Assembly (NCBI RefSeq): GCF_003570905.1
Contig: NZ_QXJM01000039.1
Span: forward strand, 248,001 to 312,000
Length of the DNA stretch: 64,000 nt
Origin: Cohnella faecalis
Lineage (GTDB): Bacteria > Bacillota > Bacilli > Paenibacillales > Paenibacillaceae
Direction: 5' to 3'
Shown here: in pieces, positions 44,768-53,486 of the stretch
How positions within the stretch are numbered: the stretch's first letter is position 1
Layout: every line of letters starts with the position of its first letter
Notes under the pieces: model-generated
What the model was told of the DNA's origin: nothing
What the model saw: the letters and a program-made list of their open reading frames with translations, nothing else
The model's database searches: none
Made by a program: the position numbers and the translations under genes

Positions 44768-45307
44768 TCAAGCCCGCCCTCTCCATGTTCTCGCAACCCA
44801 TTTTCCGTAGCCGATCGATACTTTGGACCACTTTCTGAACGCCGCAGGCAGGAACGTCGCCAGCAGCATGCCGACGCCCATCACCCCGATGCTGACGAAC
44901 AGCTTCGTCTGATAGTAATCGCCGTATAGAAGCAGATCCAGCAGGAAGGCGACCGGAGATAGGATAAAAGCCAGCGTAACGGCGCAATAGGCGACGAATA
45001 ACGACCAGAATGCGACCGCTAGGGGAAGCATGACCAAGTGAACGAAGAAGAGCATGATCGATACGCCGGTCATTCGAGCCGCATCGGGCCCGGGACGCCG
45101 GACTGGAGCCGAGAAGCCCGGACCGACAATCTCGCTGGCGATTTCCGCCGGATTTCCAAGCTCCTGTGCGATATCCGACTCCTTCTTGCCATTCTGCAAG
45201 CCGAAGGCGAAGTGGGCGTCGTAATCCCGCAGCAGTTCCTCGCGTTCCTCATCGGGAAGCGAAGACAAATAATAAGCCAATAGTTCCATGTACTCCTGTC
45301 TATTCAT
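44768..45307 (-). CDS. DUF1700 (HAAS-domain) membrane protein
   Basis: 179 residues. The N-terminal helical part MNRQEYMELLAYYLSSLPDE, EELLRDYDAHF and ESDIAQELGNPAEIASEI is the HAAS signalling domain; four or so membrane helices follow. It overlaps the PadR gene by eight bases. HAAS domains are thought to receive the PadR-controlled signal and pass it to partner membrane proteins. Confidence 0.9.
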   Translation of the reverse strand: MNRQEYMELLAYYLSSLPDEEREELLRDYDAHFAFGLQNGKKESDIAQELGNPAEIASEIVGPGFSAPVRRPGPDAARMTGVSIMLFFVHLVMLPLAVAFWSLFVAYCAVTLAFILSPVAFLLDLLLYGDYYQTKLFVSIGVMGVGMLLATFLPAAFRKWSKVSIGYGKWVARTWRGRA

Positions 45308-45629
45308 GAAAATCTCCCTTTTCGATCAGATTGTACACGCCTCGGACGAACGAATTCCAAGCCGTAATCAATTCCTTCGTGTAGCTCGCGCCAGTATCCG
45401 TCAGCCTGTAATACTTGCGAGGAGGGCCTTCGGTCGACTCCTGCAAGTAAGTCGTGCAATATCCTTCGTTGACCAACCGTCTCAGCAGCGGGTACAACGC
45501 GCCGTCCGCCACTTCCACATGCTCGGAAATCGCTTCGGCGAGCTCGTAGCCGTATCGGTCCTGCTTATGGATGAGGGCGAGGACGCAGAGCTCCAACGCT
45601 CCTTTTTTGAATTGGGTGTTGATATCCAA
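45300..45629 (-). CDS. PadR family transcriptional regulator
   Basis: 109 residues with the PadR winged helix: FKKGALELCVLALIHKQDRY, GYELAEAISEHVEVADGALY, LLRRLVNEGYC and PRKYYRLTDTG. TTG is the likely start (GGAG eight bases upstream); the GTG three codons earlier is too close to that site. It should repress its own operon. Confidence 0.9.
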   Translation of the reverse strand: MDINTQFKKGALELCVLALIHKQDRYGYELAEAISEHVEVADGALYPLLRRLVNEGYCTTYLQESTEGPPRKYYRLTDTGASYTKELITAWNSFVRGVYNLIEKGDFHE

Positions 45630-45779
45630 CGGATGCACCTCCGTTCCGTGTTAATTCCATGCTATCCTAACCTTTCCATTCCCGTACACCGCCGCAGGTT
45701 CGAATTCGGGCCAGACTTGAGGCGGGGTTCTTCGTTCAAGGCCGAGCTGACTGAGCGCTCATAATCATTCAATGCTCAG

Positions 45780-45855
45780 TAGTGAATAGTGCAAGGTAGT
45801 GAATGGCTATAATGTATCATGCTGTAGTGAATAATGCAAGGTACTGAACAGGAAC
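45780..45855. repeat. Short direct repeat in the PadR upstream region
   Basis: AGTAGTGAATAGTGCAAGGTA and a near copy TGTAGTGAATAATGCAAG about 50 bases later lie in a 430-base stretch without a gene. They flank TATAAT. The remainder of 45,630-46,022 shows only AT-rich promoter-like sequence. Confidence 0.55.
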
Positions 45856-46022
45856 ACTATGGAATTAAATTAATCGAGGCTCGACGAGAGGCATTTTAGG
45901 AAAGTGAAAAGGAGGTTAAGCTAATGGGAAGGTAAGCTCCTTCGCAGATTGCCGCGTCCGCGTCCGAATTAACGAAAGCACGAGGAATAAAAAAGGCAAA
46001 TATGTCTTTAAGTCGCCACATT

Positions 46023-46044
46023 TTTGTGATAAAATGTTCACAAA
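46023..46044. promoter_or_regulatory. Palindrome upstream of the small membrane protein gene
   Basis: TTTGTGA-TAAAATG-TTCACAAA is an 8-on-7 dyad that encloses a -10-like GATAAAAT. The TGTGA/TCACA halves recall Rex or Crp/Fnr sites, but the spacing is eight, not six. Confidence 0.5.
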
Positions 46045-46075
46045 TAGCGCTTTCATGAAAAAGGGGTTGACCGAT

Positions 46076-46318
46076 ATGCAAATGAAAAACATGTCGCGTA
46101 CATTGAAATGGATCTCGGTAGTCATTATCGCCCTGGGCATCCTTTGCTGCATATGGAATATTTCGCAATTCAACGACCGGAATCTCGGGCTGATGGTAGG
46201 AATCGGCTTCCTGGTCGGCGGAGCTCAGATTCTGATTTTCGGAACGATTGCTCCTCTTATGCAGAAACGGCAGGACGAAGAGCGGTTGCCGGAGTCGCTG
46301 GCGAAAGATCCGGTCTAA
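46076..46318 (+). CDS. Small two-helix membrane protein
   Basis: 80 residues with two membrane helices (about 11-31 and 39-60) and a charged tail. No family recognised. The ATG has AAGGGG upstream; codons before it overlap the palindrome. It ends at a GC-rich terminator followed by array 3. Confidence 0.65.
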   Translation: MQMKNMSRTLKWISVVIIALGILCCIWNISQFNDRNLGLMVGIGFLVGGAQILIFGTIAPLMQKRQDEERLPESLAKDPV

Positions 46319-46350
46319 CGAATATCGATTTTAGGAAGCTTTCCGTTACG

Positions 46351-46375
46351 GGCCGCCCGAAGGGCGGCCTGTTTT
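46351..46375 (+). terminator. Terminator ahead of array 3
   Basis: GGCCGCCC and GGGCGGCC pair perfectly over a three-base loop, followed by TGTTTT. Confidence 0.8.
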
Positions 46376-46412
46376 CATGTTGGGGACAAGCGCCCGACCG
46401 CCTGACCGTCGA

Positions 46413-47130
46413 AAATAGTAACTGTAGGTACCTTATTTCCCCGCATGCCCGCCCGATCGCCGAAAATAGTAACTGTAGGTGCCTTATTTCCCCGCATACC
46501 CGCCCGACCGCCAAAAATAGTAACTGTAGGTGCCTTATTTCCTCGCATATCCACCCGACCGCCGAAAATAGTAACTGTAGGTGCCTTATTTCCTCGCATA
46601 TCTGCCCGACTGCCGAAAATAGTAACTGTAGGTGTCTTATTTCCCCGCATGCCCACCCGACCGCCGGAAATAGTAACTGAGGGTGCCTTATTTCCCCGCA
46701 TGCCCGCCCGACCGTCGAAAATAGTAACTGTAGGTGCCTTATTTCCCCGCATGCCCGCCCGACCGCCGAAAATAGTAACTGTAGGTGCCTTATTTCCTCG
46801 CATATCTGCCCGACTGCCGAAAATAGTAACTGTAGGTGCCTTATTTATTTCCCCGCATACCCGCCCGACCGTCGAAAATAGTAACTGTAGGTGCCTTATT
46901 TCCTCGCATATCTGCCCGACCGCCGAAAATAGTAACTGTAGGTGCCTTATTTCCTCGCATATCTGCCCGACCGCCGAAAATAGTAACTGTAGGTGCCTTA
47001 TTTCCCCGCATACCCACCCGACCGCCGGAAATAGTAACTGAGGGTGCCTTATTTCCCCGCATACCCACCCGACCGCCGAAAATAGTAACTATAGGTGTCT
47101 TATTTCCTCGCATATCCGCCCGCCCGCCGA
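46413..47130. repeat. Tandem array 3: 14 copies of a 51-bp unit
   Basis: The unit is AATAGTAACTGTAGGTGCC, then TTATTTCCCCGCATGCCC and GCCCGACCGCCGA. The start points are 51 bp apart at all places but one (55 bp near 46,824-46,879, from a TTAT insertion). It shares TAGTAACT.TA.GTGCCTTATT with array 2. There are no spacers and no supported reading frame. The 335 bases between it and qoxA hold the oxidase promoter region. Confidence 0.9.
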
Positions 47131-47465
47131 ATCGGAGTTTTGCCGAGATTCGATGAGAGGATGTGACCCTCCTTCAGAAGCTGTCTGATACGCTCTGCGA
47201 TTGTTTTCCTGATGCCATTGCAGTCCGTTGGTGATTTGGAACGGCGCAACGGGTTCTTTGTGCTTGCTTTGCCGCCTGTCGCTCAAAAGTGACAAAATTG
47301 TGGGGCATTATTTCCCTCTGGTTCAACAAACGTCGAAACGGTGACTAAATTATTGCGGATTTGCGACGGAACGTTGACGCCTTTGTTAACACCTCACACG
47401 CGATCAATTGTTTCTGTTAAGTTGGAATCATAACGTGTCAGGATCGAAGCAAGGAGATGAATGGG

Positions 47466-48461
47466 ATGAAGACAACCGGATGGATCAAACGTACGGCGGC
47501 CTTCGCGGCGCTCGCCGTCATGACGGTCGTGATGACCGGCTGCGGCGCCGATTGGGGCGTTCTCGACCCGAAGGGCCAAGTCGGCAAACAACAATTGGAT
47601 CTAATCATTATTTCAACGCTTCTATGCCTGGTTGTCGTCGTGCCGGTATTGGTGCTCACGGCGGTTATCGTATGGCGTTATCGAATGAGGGCGGACAGCA
47701 AAGCCAAATACGATCCGAACTGGTCTCATAGCACTAAGCTTGAGGCGATATGGTGGGGGGTTCCGATCGTTATTATTTTGGCGCTTGCGATCGTAACCGC
47801 GATATACACGTATAAGCTGGAGCCATCCAAGCCTCTTGAGCACGAAGCTAAGCCTATTACCATACAGGTCGTTTCGCTGGATTGGAAATGGCTGTTCCTC
47901 TACCCGGAGCAGGGGATTGCGACGGTCGGCTATGTGCAATTTCCGGAGGATGTGCCGGTTCACTTCCAGCTCACTTCGGACGCTCCGATGAACTCTTTCT
48001 GGATTCCGCGGCTCGGCGGTCAAATCTATACGATGTCGGGTATGGCGATGTCGCTTAATCTGATTGCCGATGAGCCGGGAGAATATATGGGCTCCGGCGC
48101 CAACTTCAGCGGCAAGGACTTCGCCAAGATGCAGTTCACGGCCAAAGCATCGTCGCAGCAGGAGTTCGACGACTGGGTGAAGGGCATCAAGTCGTCCTCG
48201 TCCGAGATGACGAAGGTTGGTTACGATGAGCTCGCCAAGCCGGGCGTAACAGAGGAGGGCGTCTCGTACTCCGCGTTCCCGCAAGGGCTGTTCGACCAAA
48301 TCGTCAATAAGTACGGCGAGGGCCATGAGCACGGAGGCTCTGCCGAAAATAAAGCCGAAGGCCACGAGGGCCACGAAGCGCAACCGGCGGCAACTGCCGA
48401 GAACAGCGCGGACAGCCAAGCTGCCGAAAGCCAAACGAATCATCACGAACATCACGAATAA
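47466..48461 (+). CDS. qoxA: Quinol oxidase subunit II
   Basis: 331 residues. A lipoprotein signal (VVMTGC) and two membrane helices are followed by the cupredoxin domain: VVSLDWKWLFLYPEQGI and MNSFWIPRLGGQIYTMSGM. The CuA ligands of cytochrome c oxidases are absent, so electrons come from quinol. The C-terminal 50 residues are His/Glu/Gln-rich. AAGGAG lies nine bases from the chosen ATG. First gene of the qox operon. Confidence 0.9.
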   Translation: MKTTGWIKRTAAFAALAVMTVVMTGCGADWGVLDPKGQVGKQQLDLIIISTLLCLVVVVPVLVLTAVIVWRYRMRADSKAKYDPNWSHSTKLEAIWWGVPIVIILALAIVTAIYTYKLEPSKPLEHEAKPITIQVVSLDWKWLFLYPEQGIATVGYVQFPEDVPVHFQLTSDAPMNSFWIPRLGGQIYTMSGMAMSLNLIADEPGEYMGSGANFSGKDFAKMQFTAKASSQQEFDDWVKGIKSSSSEMTKVGYDELAKPGVTEEGVSYSAFPQGLFDQIVNKYGEGHEHGGSAENKAEGHEGHEAQPAATAENSADSQAAESQTNHHEHHE

Positions 48462-48481
48462 AGAAAAAGGAGGGCTGACAC

Positions 48482-50450
48482 ATGTTGCAAAACATAAAGG
48501 ATTTTGCGTCGGATTTTTTCGTCACGGGAGACCCGCTTATCTACGGGGCGGATGTGGCGATTGTCCTGACGATGATCTCGATCGTCTTCGCGCTCACTTA
48601 CTTCAAGAAGTGGAAGTGGCTGTGGACCGAATGGCTGACGACCGTCGATCATAAAAAAGTGGGCATCATGTACATTATCGCGTCGCTGCTCATGCTGTTC
48701 CGCGGAGGCGTCGACGCCTTGCTCATGCGGACGCAGCTCGCGGTTCCGGAGCTCGACTTCCTGTCGCCGGAGCATTACAACGCCATTTTCACGACGCACG
48801 GGGTCATCATGATCCTGTTCATGGCGATGCCGCTTATGTTCGGCTTGTTCAACATCGCCGTTCCGCTTCAGATCGGAGCGCGCGACGTCGCGTATCCGTT
48901 CCTGAACTCGCTCAGCTTCTGGCTGTTCTTCTTCGGGCGATGATGTTCAATATGTCGTTCGTCATCGGCGGCTCGCCGGATGCCGGCTGGCTGTCGTATC
49001 CGCCTCTGTCGGAGAAAATGTTCAGCGGCGGCGTCGGACAGGATTTCTACATTTGGGGCATTCAGATTTCCGGGATCGGAAGTCTCATGACCGGTATCAA
49101 CTTCATTGTCACCATTCTTAAAATGCGCGCTCCGGGCATGAAGCTAATGAAAATGCCAATGTTCACGTGGTCGACTCTCGCCAGCTGCTTGACGATCATT
49201 ATGGCGTTCCCGATTTTGACCGTCACGCTGGCGCTGCTGTTCATCGATCGCTTCCTTGGGGCTCACTTCTTCACCCTCGACGGCGGCGGCAATCCGATGA
49301 TGTACATTAACTTGATTTGGATGTGGGGACATCCCGAGGTCTATATCGTCGTCTTGCCGGCGTTCGGTATTTTCTCGGAGGTCGTAGCGACCTTCGCCCG
49401 CAAAAAGCTGTTCGGCTACAAGTCGATGGTATTCGCTCTAATGAGCATCAGCATCGCATCGTTCTTCACATGGGCTCATCACTTCTTCACGATGGGCTCC
49501 GGCGCTAACGTCAATGCGTTCTTCGCTATCACGACGATGATTATCGCTATCCCGACCGGGGTTAAGGTGTTCAACTGGCTGTTCACGATGTATCGCGGAC
49601 GGATTTCGTTCGAGCAGCCGATGATGTGGACGGTTGCGTTCATCCCGTGCTTCGTCGTCGGGGGGATGACCGGGGTGCTGCTGTCCGTGGCGCCTGCCGA
49701 CTTCCAGTTCCACAACAGCTACTTCCTGATCGCTCACTTCCACCAAGTGTTGATCGGCGGCGTCGCTTTCGGATATTTCGCGGGCTGTACTACTGGTGGC
49801 CTAAAATGTTCGGGTTCAAGCTCAACGCAAGGCTCGGCAAATGGGCTTTCTGGACTTGGAATATCGGCTTCTACGTCTGCTTCATGCCTCAGTATCTCGT
49901 CGGGCTCATGGGGATGACCCGTCGGATGAATACGTACAGCTGGGACACCGGCTGGTTCGGGCTTAACCTTGTATCGACCATCGGGGGCTTCCTGATGGGG
50001 ATCGGCTTCTTGTTCCAAGTATGGCAAATCCTTCACAGCATTAAGTTCATGGAGAAAGACACGACGGGAGATCCGTGGAACGGCCGCACGCTGGAATGGT
50101 CGATTCAATCGCCTGCGCCGCTCTACAACTTCGCGACGACTCCTCGCGTCGATGAGGCGGACCCTCTGTGGGTCGAGAAGCAGCGGATTGCCGAAGGGCA
50201 TGCTCCTGCGCCCAAAGCGCCTCTCGAGCCGATTCATATGCCGAAAAACTCGGGTATTCCGTTCGTCATGTCGGCTTTCTGGTTCGTGGCGGGCTTTGGC
50301 TTCGTCTTCGATTGGATGTGGATTGCGATTCCGGGTCTCGTCGGAGTGGCGGCATGCATGCTCGCCCACTCGTTCAATTACAAAACCGACTATTACATTC
50401 CGGTCGATGAAATCAAACGCACGGAAGCGGCGGCAGGGAGGGTTGTCTGA
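48482..50450 (+). pseudogene. qoxB: Quinol oxidase subunit I, interrupted by two single-base frameshifts
   Basis: Three frames join into a full haem-copper oxidase subunit of about 656 residues. The haem and CuB ligands are all present: [17 protein letters not shown] (with the crosslinked Tyr), WAHHFFT and HFHQVL. The breaks lie near 48,937 (LFFFG/MMFNMSF) and 49,788 ([15 protein letters not shown]), both in highly conserved spots and both repaired by one added base in a G/C run. Sequencing deletions are far more likely than loss of the catalytic subunit inside an otherwise intact operon. Confidence 0.9.
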
Positions 50451-51076
50451 TGGCGGCGCACAAGCATTCGCCCGCGGCTGCGGCCGCCGGGCATCACGGC
50501 CACGATGAGGGGCATCACGACCAGGAAGCGCTTCGGATGATGGGCTTTTGGATTTTCCTGATTACGGACGTTATCATTTTCGGTACGCTGTTCGCTACGT
50601 ATATCGTATTGTATCAAAACACGGCAGGCGGCCCGAGCGGCGCGGATCTGTTCGAAATGCCCGGAGTTATCGCCGAGACGTTCATCCTGCTGACGAGCAG
50701 CTTTACTAGCGGTCTTGCCGTGCTGTGCATGAATCGCGGCTATAAGAAAGGGCTTATCGGTTGGCTTGCGGTAACGGCGATTCTTGGCGCGACGTTCATA
50801 GGGCTTGAGGTATCGGAGTTCGTAAAAATGGTGCACGAAGGCGCGACGATCTCGACGAGCGCGTTCCTGTCGGCGTTCTACACTCTCGTCGGAACTCATG
50901 GCCTTCACGTGTCGATCGGTCTCGTCTGGATGATCGCGATTATGTTCCAGCTAAGCCGCCATGGCATCAATTCGGTTACGCGCCGTAAGGTGAACATCGT
51001 AAGCTTGTACTGGCATTTTCTCGACGTCGTCTGGATTTTCGTCTTTACGATCGTCTATATGATGGGGGTGATGTAA
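50450..51076 (+). CDS. qoxC: Quinol oxidase subunit III
   Basis: 208 residues, five membrane helices, with FWIFLITDVIIFGTLFATY, FILLTSSFTSGLAVL and GTHGLHVSIGLVWM. A His-rich N-terminal stretch precedes the first helix. Its ATG overlaps the stop of subunit I (TGATG-type coupling). Confidence 0.9.
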   Translation: MAAHKHSPAAAAAGHHGHDEGHHDQEALRMMGFWIFLITDVIIFGTLFATYIVLYQNTAGGPSGADLFEMPGVIAETFILLTSSFTSGLAVLCMNRGYKKGLIGWLAVTAILGATFIGLEVSEFVKMVHEGATISTSAFLSAFYTLVGTHGLHVSIGLVWMIAIMFQLSRHGINSVTRRKVNIVSLYWHFLDVVWIFVFTIVYMMGVM

Positions 51077-51077
51077 G

Positions 51078-51413
51078 ATGGCGCAGCATTCGGAGCATAC
51101 GCACGGCCACGAAGACGAGCATGAAGCGCACGGCTCGCTCAAGTCTTACGTCATCGGCTTTTTGTTCTCGCTCATTTTGACGATAATCCCGCTCGTGCTC
51201 GTGTTGAACGATTGGGTGGAGGGAACCGCAGCCTATGTCGTGCTGATCGGCTCTGCCGTACTCCAGTTCGTCGTGCAGCTCTTCTTCTTCATGCATCTGA
51301 AGGAAGAGAAGAAGCCGCGCTACAACTTGATGGTGCTCATCTTCGGCCTCGTCATTCTCGTCACGATCGTCGGCGGTTCGATGTGGATTATGACTTATAA
51401 TAAGGTTGGTTAA
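51078..51413 (+). CDS. qoxD: Quinol oxidase subunit IV
   Basis: 111 residues with three membrane helices: SYVIGFLFSLILTIIPLVLV, YVVLIGSAVLQFVVQLFFFM and LMVLIFGLVILVTIVGGSMW. The N-terminus is His/Glu-rich. One base separates it from qoxC. Confidence 0.9.
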   Translation: MAQHSEHTHGHEDEHEAHGSLKSYVIGFLFSLILTIIPLVLVLNDWVEGTAAYVVLIGSAVLQFVVQLFFFMHLKEEKKPRYNLMVLIFGLVILVTIVGGSMWIMTYNKVG

Positions 51414-51431
51414 CGAACATAAACGTAGAAA

Positions 51432-51463
51432 AAGGTCGTTCTCTTTTGGAGGACGGCCTTTTA
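51432..51463 (+). terminator. Terminator of the qox operon
   Basis: AAGGTCGTTCTC pairs with GGAGGACGGCCTT (G-U pairs allowed) over TTTT, followed by TTTATT. Confidence 0.8.
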
Positions 51464-51510
51464 TTACGTTCAGCAAGTGTTGCTTGGGAAGAATGATATT
51501 GCGTTGGGTT

Positions 51511-52142
51511 TCATACGATGACGAGCGTTCGCGATACTTGGTTGTAGGCCGATTTCGTTTCCGTTCCGTTCAGTCCGAGCCTCCGGCTCGTCGCCGGGTT
51601 TAGGTTGAATGCGTAGCTGAAAAAATCGGGATCGCGTAAATCGACGTAACGAAGCTTCAAGCGAACCGGGCCATGCACAACGGTGATAAACGCTCCGGAT
51701 CTAAGGTTTATGCCGAATTGTGCCGCCAAGCCGTCGCCGATGCCGATCGTTCCGATTCGCCTGTTCGTGGAGGTTCCAGGGGTGATGTTTAATGTGGTTA
51801 TCGGTTTTCGGCACAGCGTCCACGTCCGTGCACGGCTGTTGTGGTTACGGTATAACGCGTATTGTTGACGATACCGAACTTCCTGGCCAGAGCCGGACTG
51901 ATGTCGAACGTATTCTGGGTGCATTCGCCTCCGCTATCGGTGAACGCGCTAACGAATTGGCTGACAGCTTTGCGGCGGAGCTTAACGACGGTTCCGTCCG
52001 GAATGGCTTTTTCGGGCAAGCCGTCTTCCGCCGCTCCTCCGCAATCCGTCGTAATGACGATCGAATTTGCTCCGTTAATGGGCCTACTGATGAAAATGTC
52101 GTGCACACCGGTGAAAACCGTTTGTTTTCTAGAGACGCGCAT
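51511..52142 (-). pseudogene. Unknown protein, one frameshift
   Basis: Two frames join near 51,810-51,840 into about 210 residues. The halves show a weak internal repeat, FDISPALARKFGI and FNLNPATSRRLGL, each after an NxTRYTVTT- or LKLRYVDL-like strand. The family is not recognised; no signal peptide or membrane helix is seen. The break is probably a sequencing error. Confidence 0.5.
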
Positions 52143-52245
52143 CGGTTGAGCCGCCTTTCCCCTCTTGGAGTCATCCCTGTAAGGTATGATGTGCCAGGGC
52201 GGCAGGAGTGGGTGCGCTAGCTTGGTTGGCGTCGCAGGTATCGGC

Positions 52246-53142
52246 TTAATCTTCTCCCTCGTACCAAGGATTCAAGTGAATCATGACTTCGACGACGTCG
52301 GAATCGGCATTCATGATGTGTTGTTTGATTTCGCGGCTAATGTCATGGCCCTGCTGAATAGAATACTCGCCCGGAACGCCGACTCGGAGATCGACCATGA
52401 TGTAGTGGCCGTGCTCTCTCGCTCTAATCCGATCGATCCGTTTGATGTCGTCGATATTTCTGATGAGCTGCTCGTAATGCTCAAGCTTCTCGGCGGGGAC
52501 GTTGCGTTCCATCAGGATGTCGACCGAATCGCGTCCGATCTCGTACGCCAGCTTGAGGACGAGAAGCGACACGATGATGCCTGCGATCGGGTCGCCATAA
52601 GTTGCCCATGCCCAGCCGTAATGCTCTCCTGCGAGGCCGAGGCCGATGCCGAGCACGGCGGCGGCGGAAGCGTACACGTCGGCCAGATGATCGTAGGCTG
52701 TGGCGAGAACGCTTTTGCTGTTGGTTGCTCTTCCGATTCGAATCGTATAGACGTACAACGCTTGTTTCCAAAGGAGCGAGACAAGTGCCGCAATGAGAGG
52801 ATACCAGCTCTCTTGCCCTGCCGGCTCGTTCATTGCCCGAATGGATTCCGCTCCGATCCAGAGAGCCGCAAGCACGAGAATGACGGAGACGAATGCCGAG
52901 GCTACGACCTCGGCTTTGCCGTGCCCGTAAGGGTGATCGTCGTCGGCGGGCTTCTTGGAAACCATCGAAGAGGTTAGCGCCGCGACCGTGGCGATGATAT
53001 CCCCGGCGTTGTGGACGCCGTCTGCGAGCAGGACGGGACTGGCAAAAAGGACCCCTGCCGCGAGTTTTATAATCGTCAACAGAACGTTGCTGATCAAGCT
53101 GATCCAGATCGCCGCGAGTGCGGAAGTATGCCTTTGTGCCAC
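52246..53142 (-). CDS. Cation diffusion facilitator (CDF) metal transporter
   Basis: 298 residues. Six membrane helices, with the metal-site motifs ADGVHNAGD in helix 2 and YDHLADVYAS in helix 5 (HxxxD and DxxxD types), and a C-terminal cytoplasmic domain ending in MIHLNPWYEGED. The site residues suggest Mn or Fe as often as Zn. The GTG start has AAGGAG eight bases upstream. Its leader contains a perfect terminator palindrome. Confidence 0.9.
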   Translation of the reverse strand: MAQRHTSALAAIWISLISNVLLTIIKLAAGVLFASPVLLADGVHNAGDIIATVAALTSSMVSKKPADDDHPYGHGKAEVVASAFVSVILVLAALWIGAESIRAMNEPAGQESWYPLIAALVSLLWKQALYVYTIRIGRATNSKSVLATAYDHLADVYASAAAVLGIGLGLAGEHYGWAWATYGDPIAGIIVSLLVLKLAYEIGRDSVDILMERNVPAEKLEHYEQLIRNIDDIKRIDRIRAREHGHYIMVDLRVGVPGEYSIQQGHDISREIKQHIMNADSDVVEVMIHLNPWYEGED

Positions 53143-53190
53143 AATGATTGCTCCTTCAAATAAAGTTTGCCGCGCGCAAAATAAACAAAA

Positions 53191-53218
53191 AAGCCTTCAA
53201 CCCTAGGGTTGAAGGCTT
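53191..53218 (-). terminator. Terminator in the CDF gene leader
   Basis: AAGCCTTCAACCCTAGGGTTGAAGGCTT is too long to be chance: a 14-bp perfect dyad (arms AAGCCTTCAACCCT and its complement). On the minus strand it is followed by TTTTTTG, 50 bases before the CDF start, with no upstream gene to end. It may be the expression platform of a leader RNA starting near 53,300 (TTAAAAT box). Confidence 0.65.
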
Positions 53219-53486
53219 GTCGACATATCGGTTGAAAATACGCAAATAATAACCATGGGTACAACCACCGCTCTCTTGCTATCTTTTACGAACGCATCTT
53301 ATTCATTTTAACACAGGCAGCGAGATTCGGCCAATCAATGAAATTTGTAGACATATGACGAAAGAGCGACATCGTATGTTAAGTATACGTCAATATACGA
53401 GGTGAATTGGCGGTTATATGTAATGAATATTGACATTATCTTGCTGTGGGCATATGATTACATTAAAACCCAATCGGAGAGGGAAG

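Noticed and set aside
46023..46044. Rex or Crp/Fnr site
   Set aside because: The half-sites fit but the spacing (eight bases) does not; kept only as an unassigned palindrome.
46375..47156. Repetitive open frames in array 3
   Set aside because: Same period artefact as in the other arrays; several frames are open equally on both strands.
53191..53300. T-box or yybP-ykoY riboswitch before the CDF gene
   Set aside because: A GGTGGTTGTACCC stretch is faintly T-box-like, but the conserved T-box and yybP blocks are missing and the gene type does not fit a T-box.
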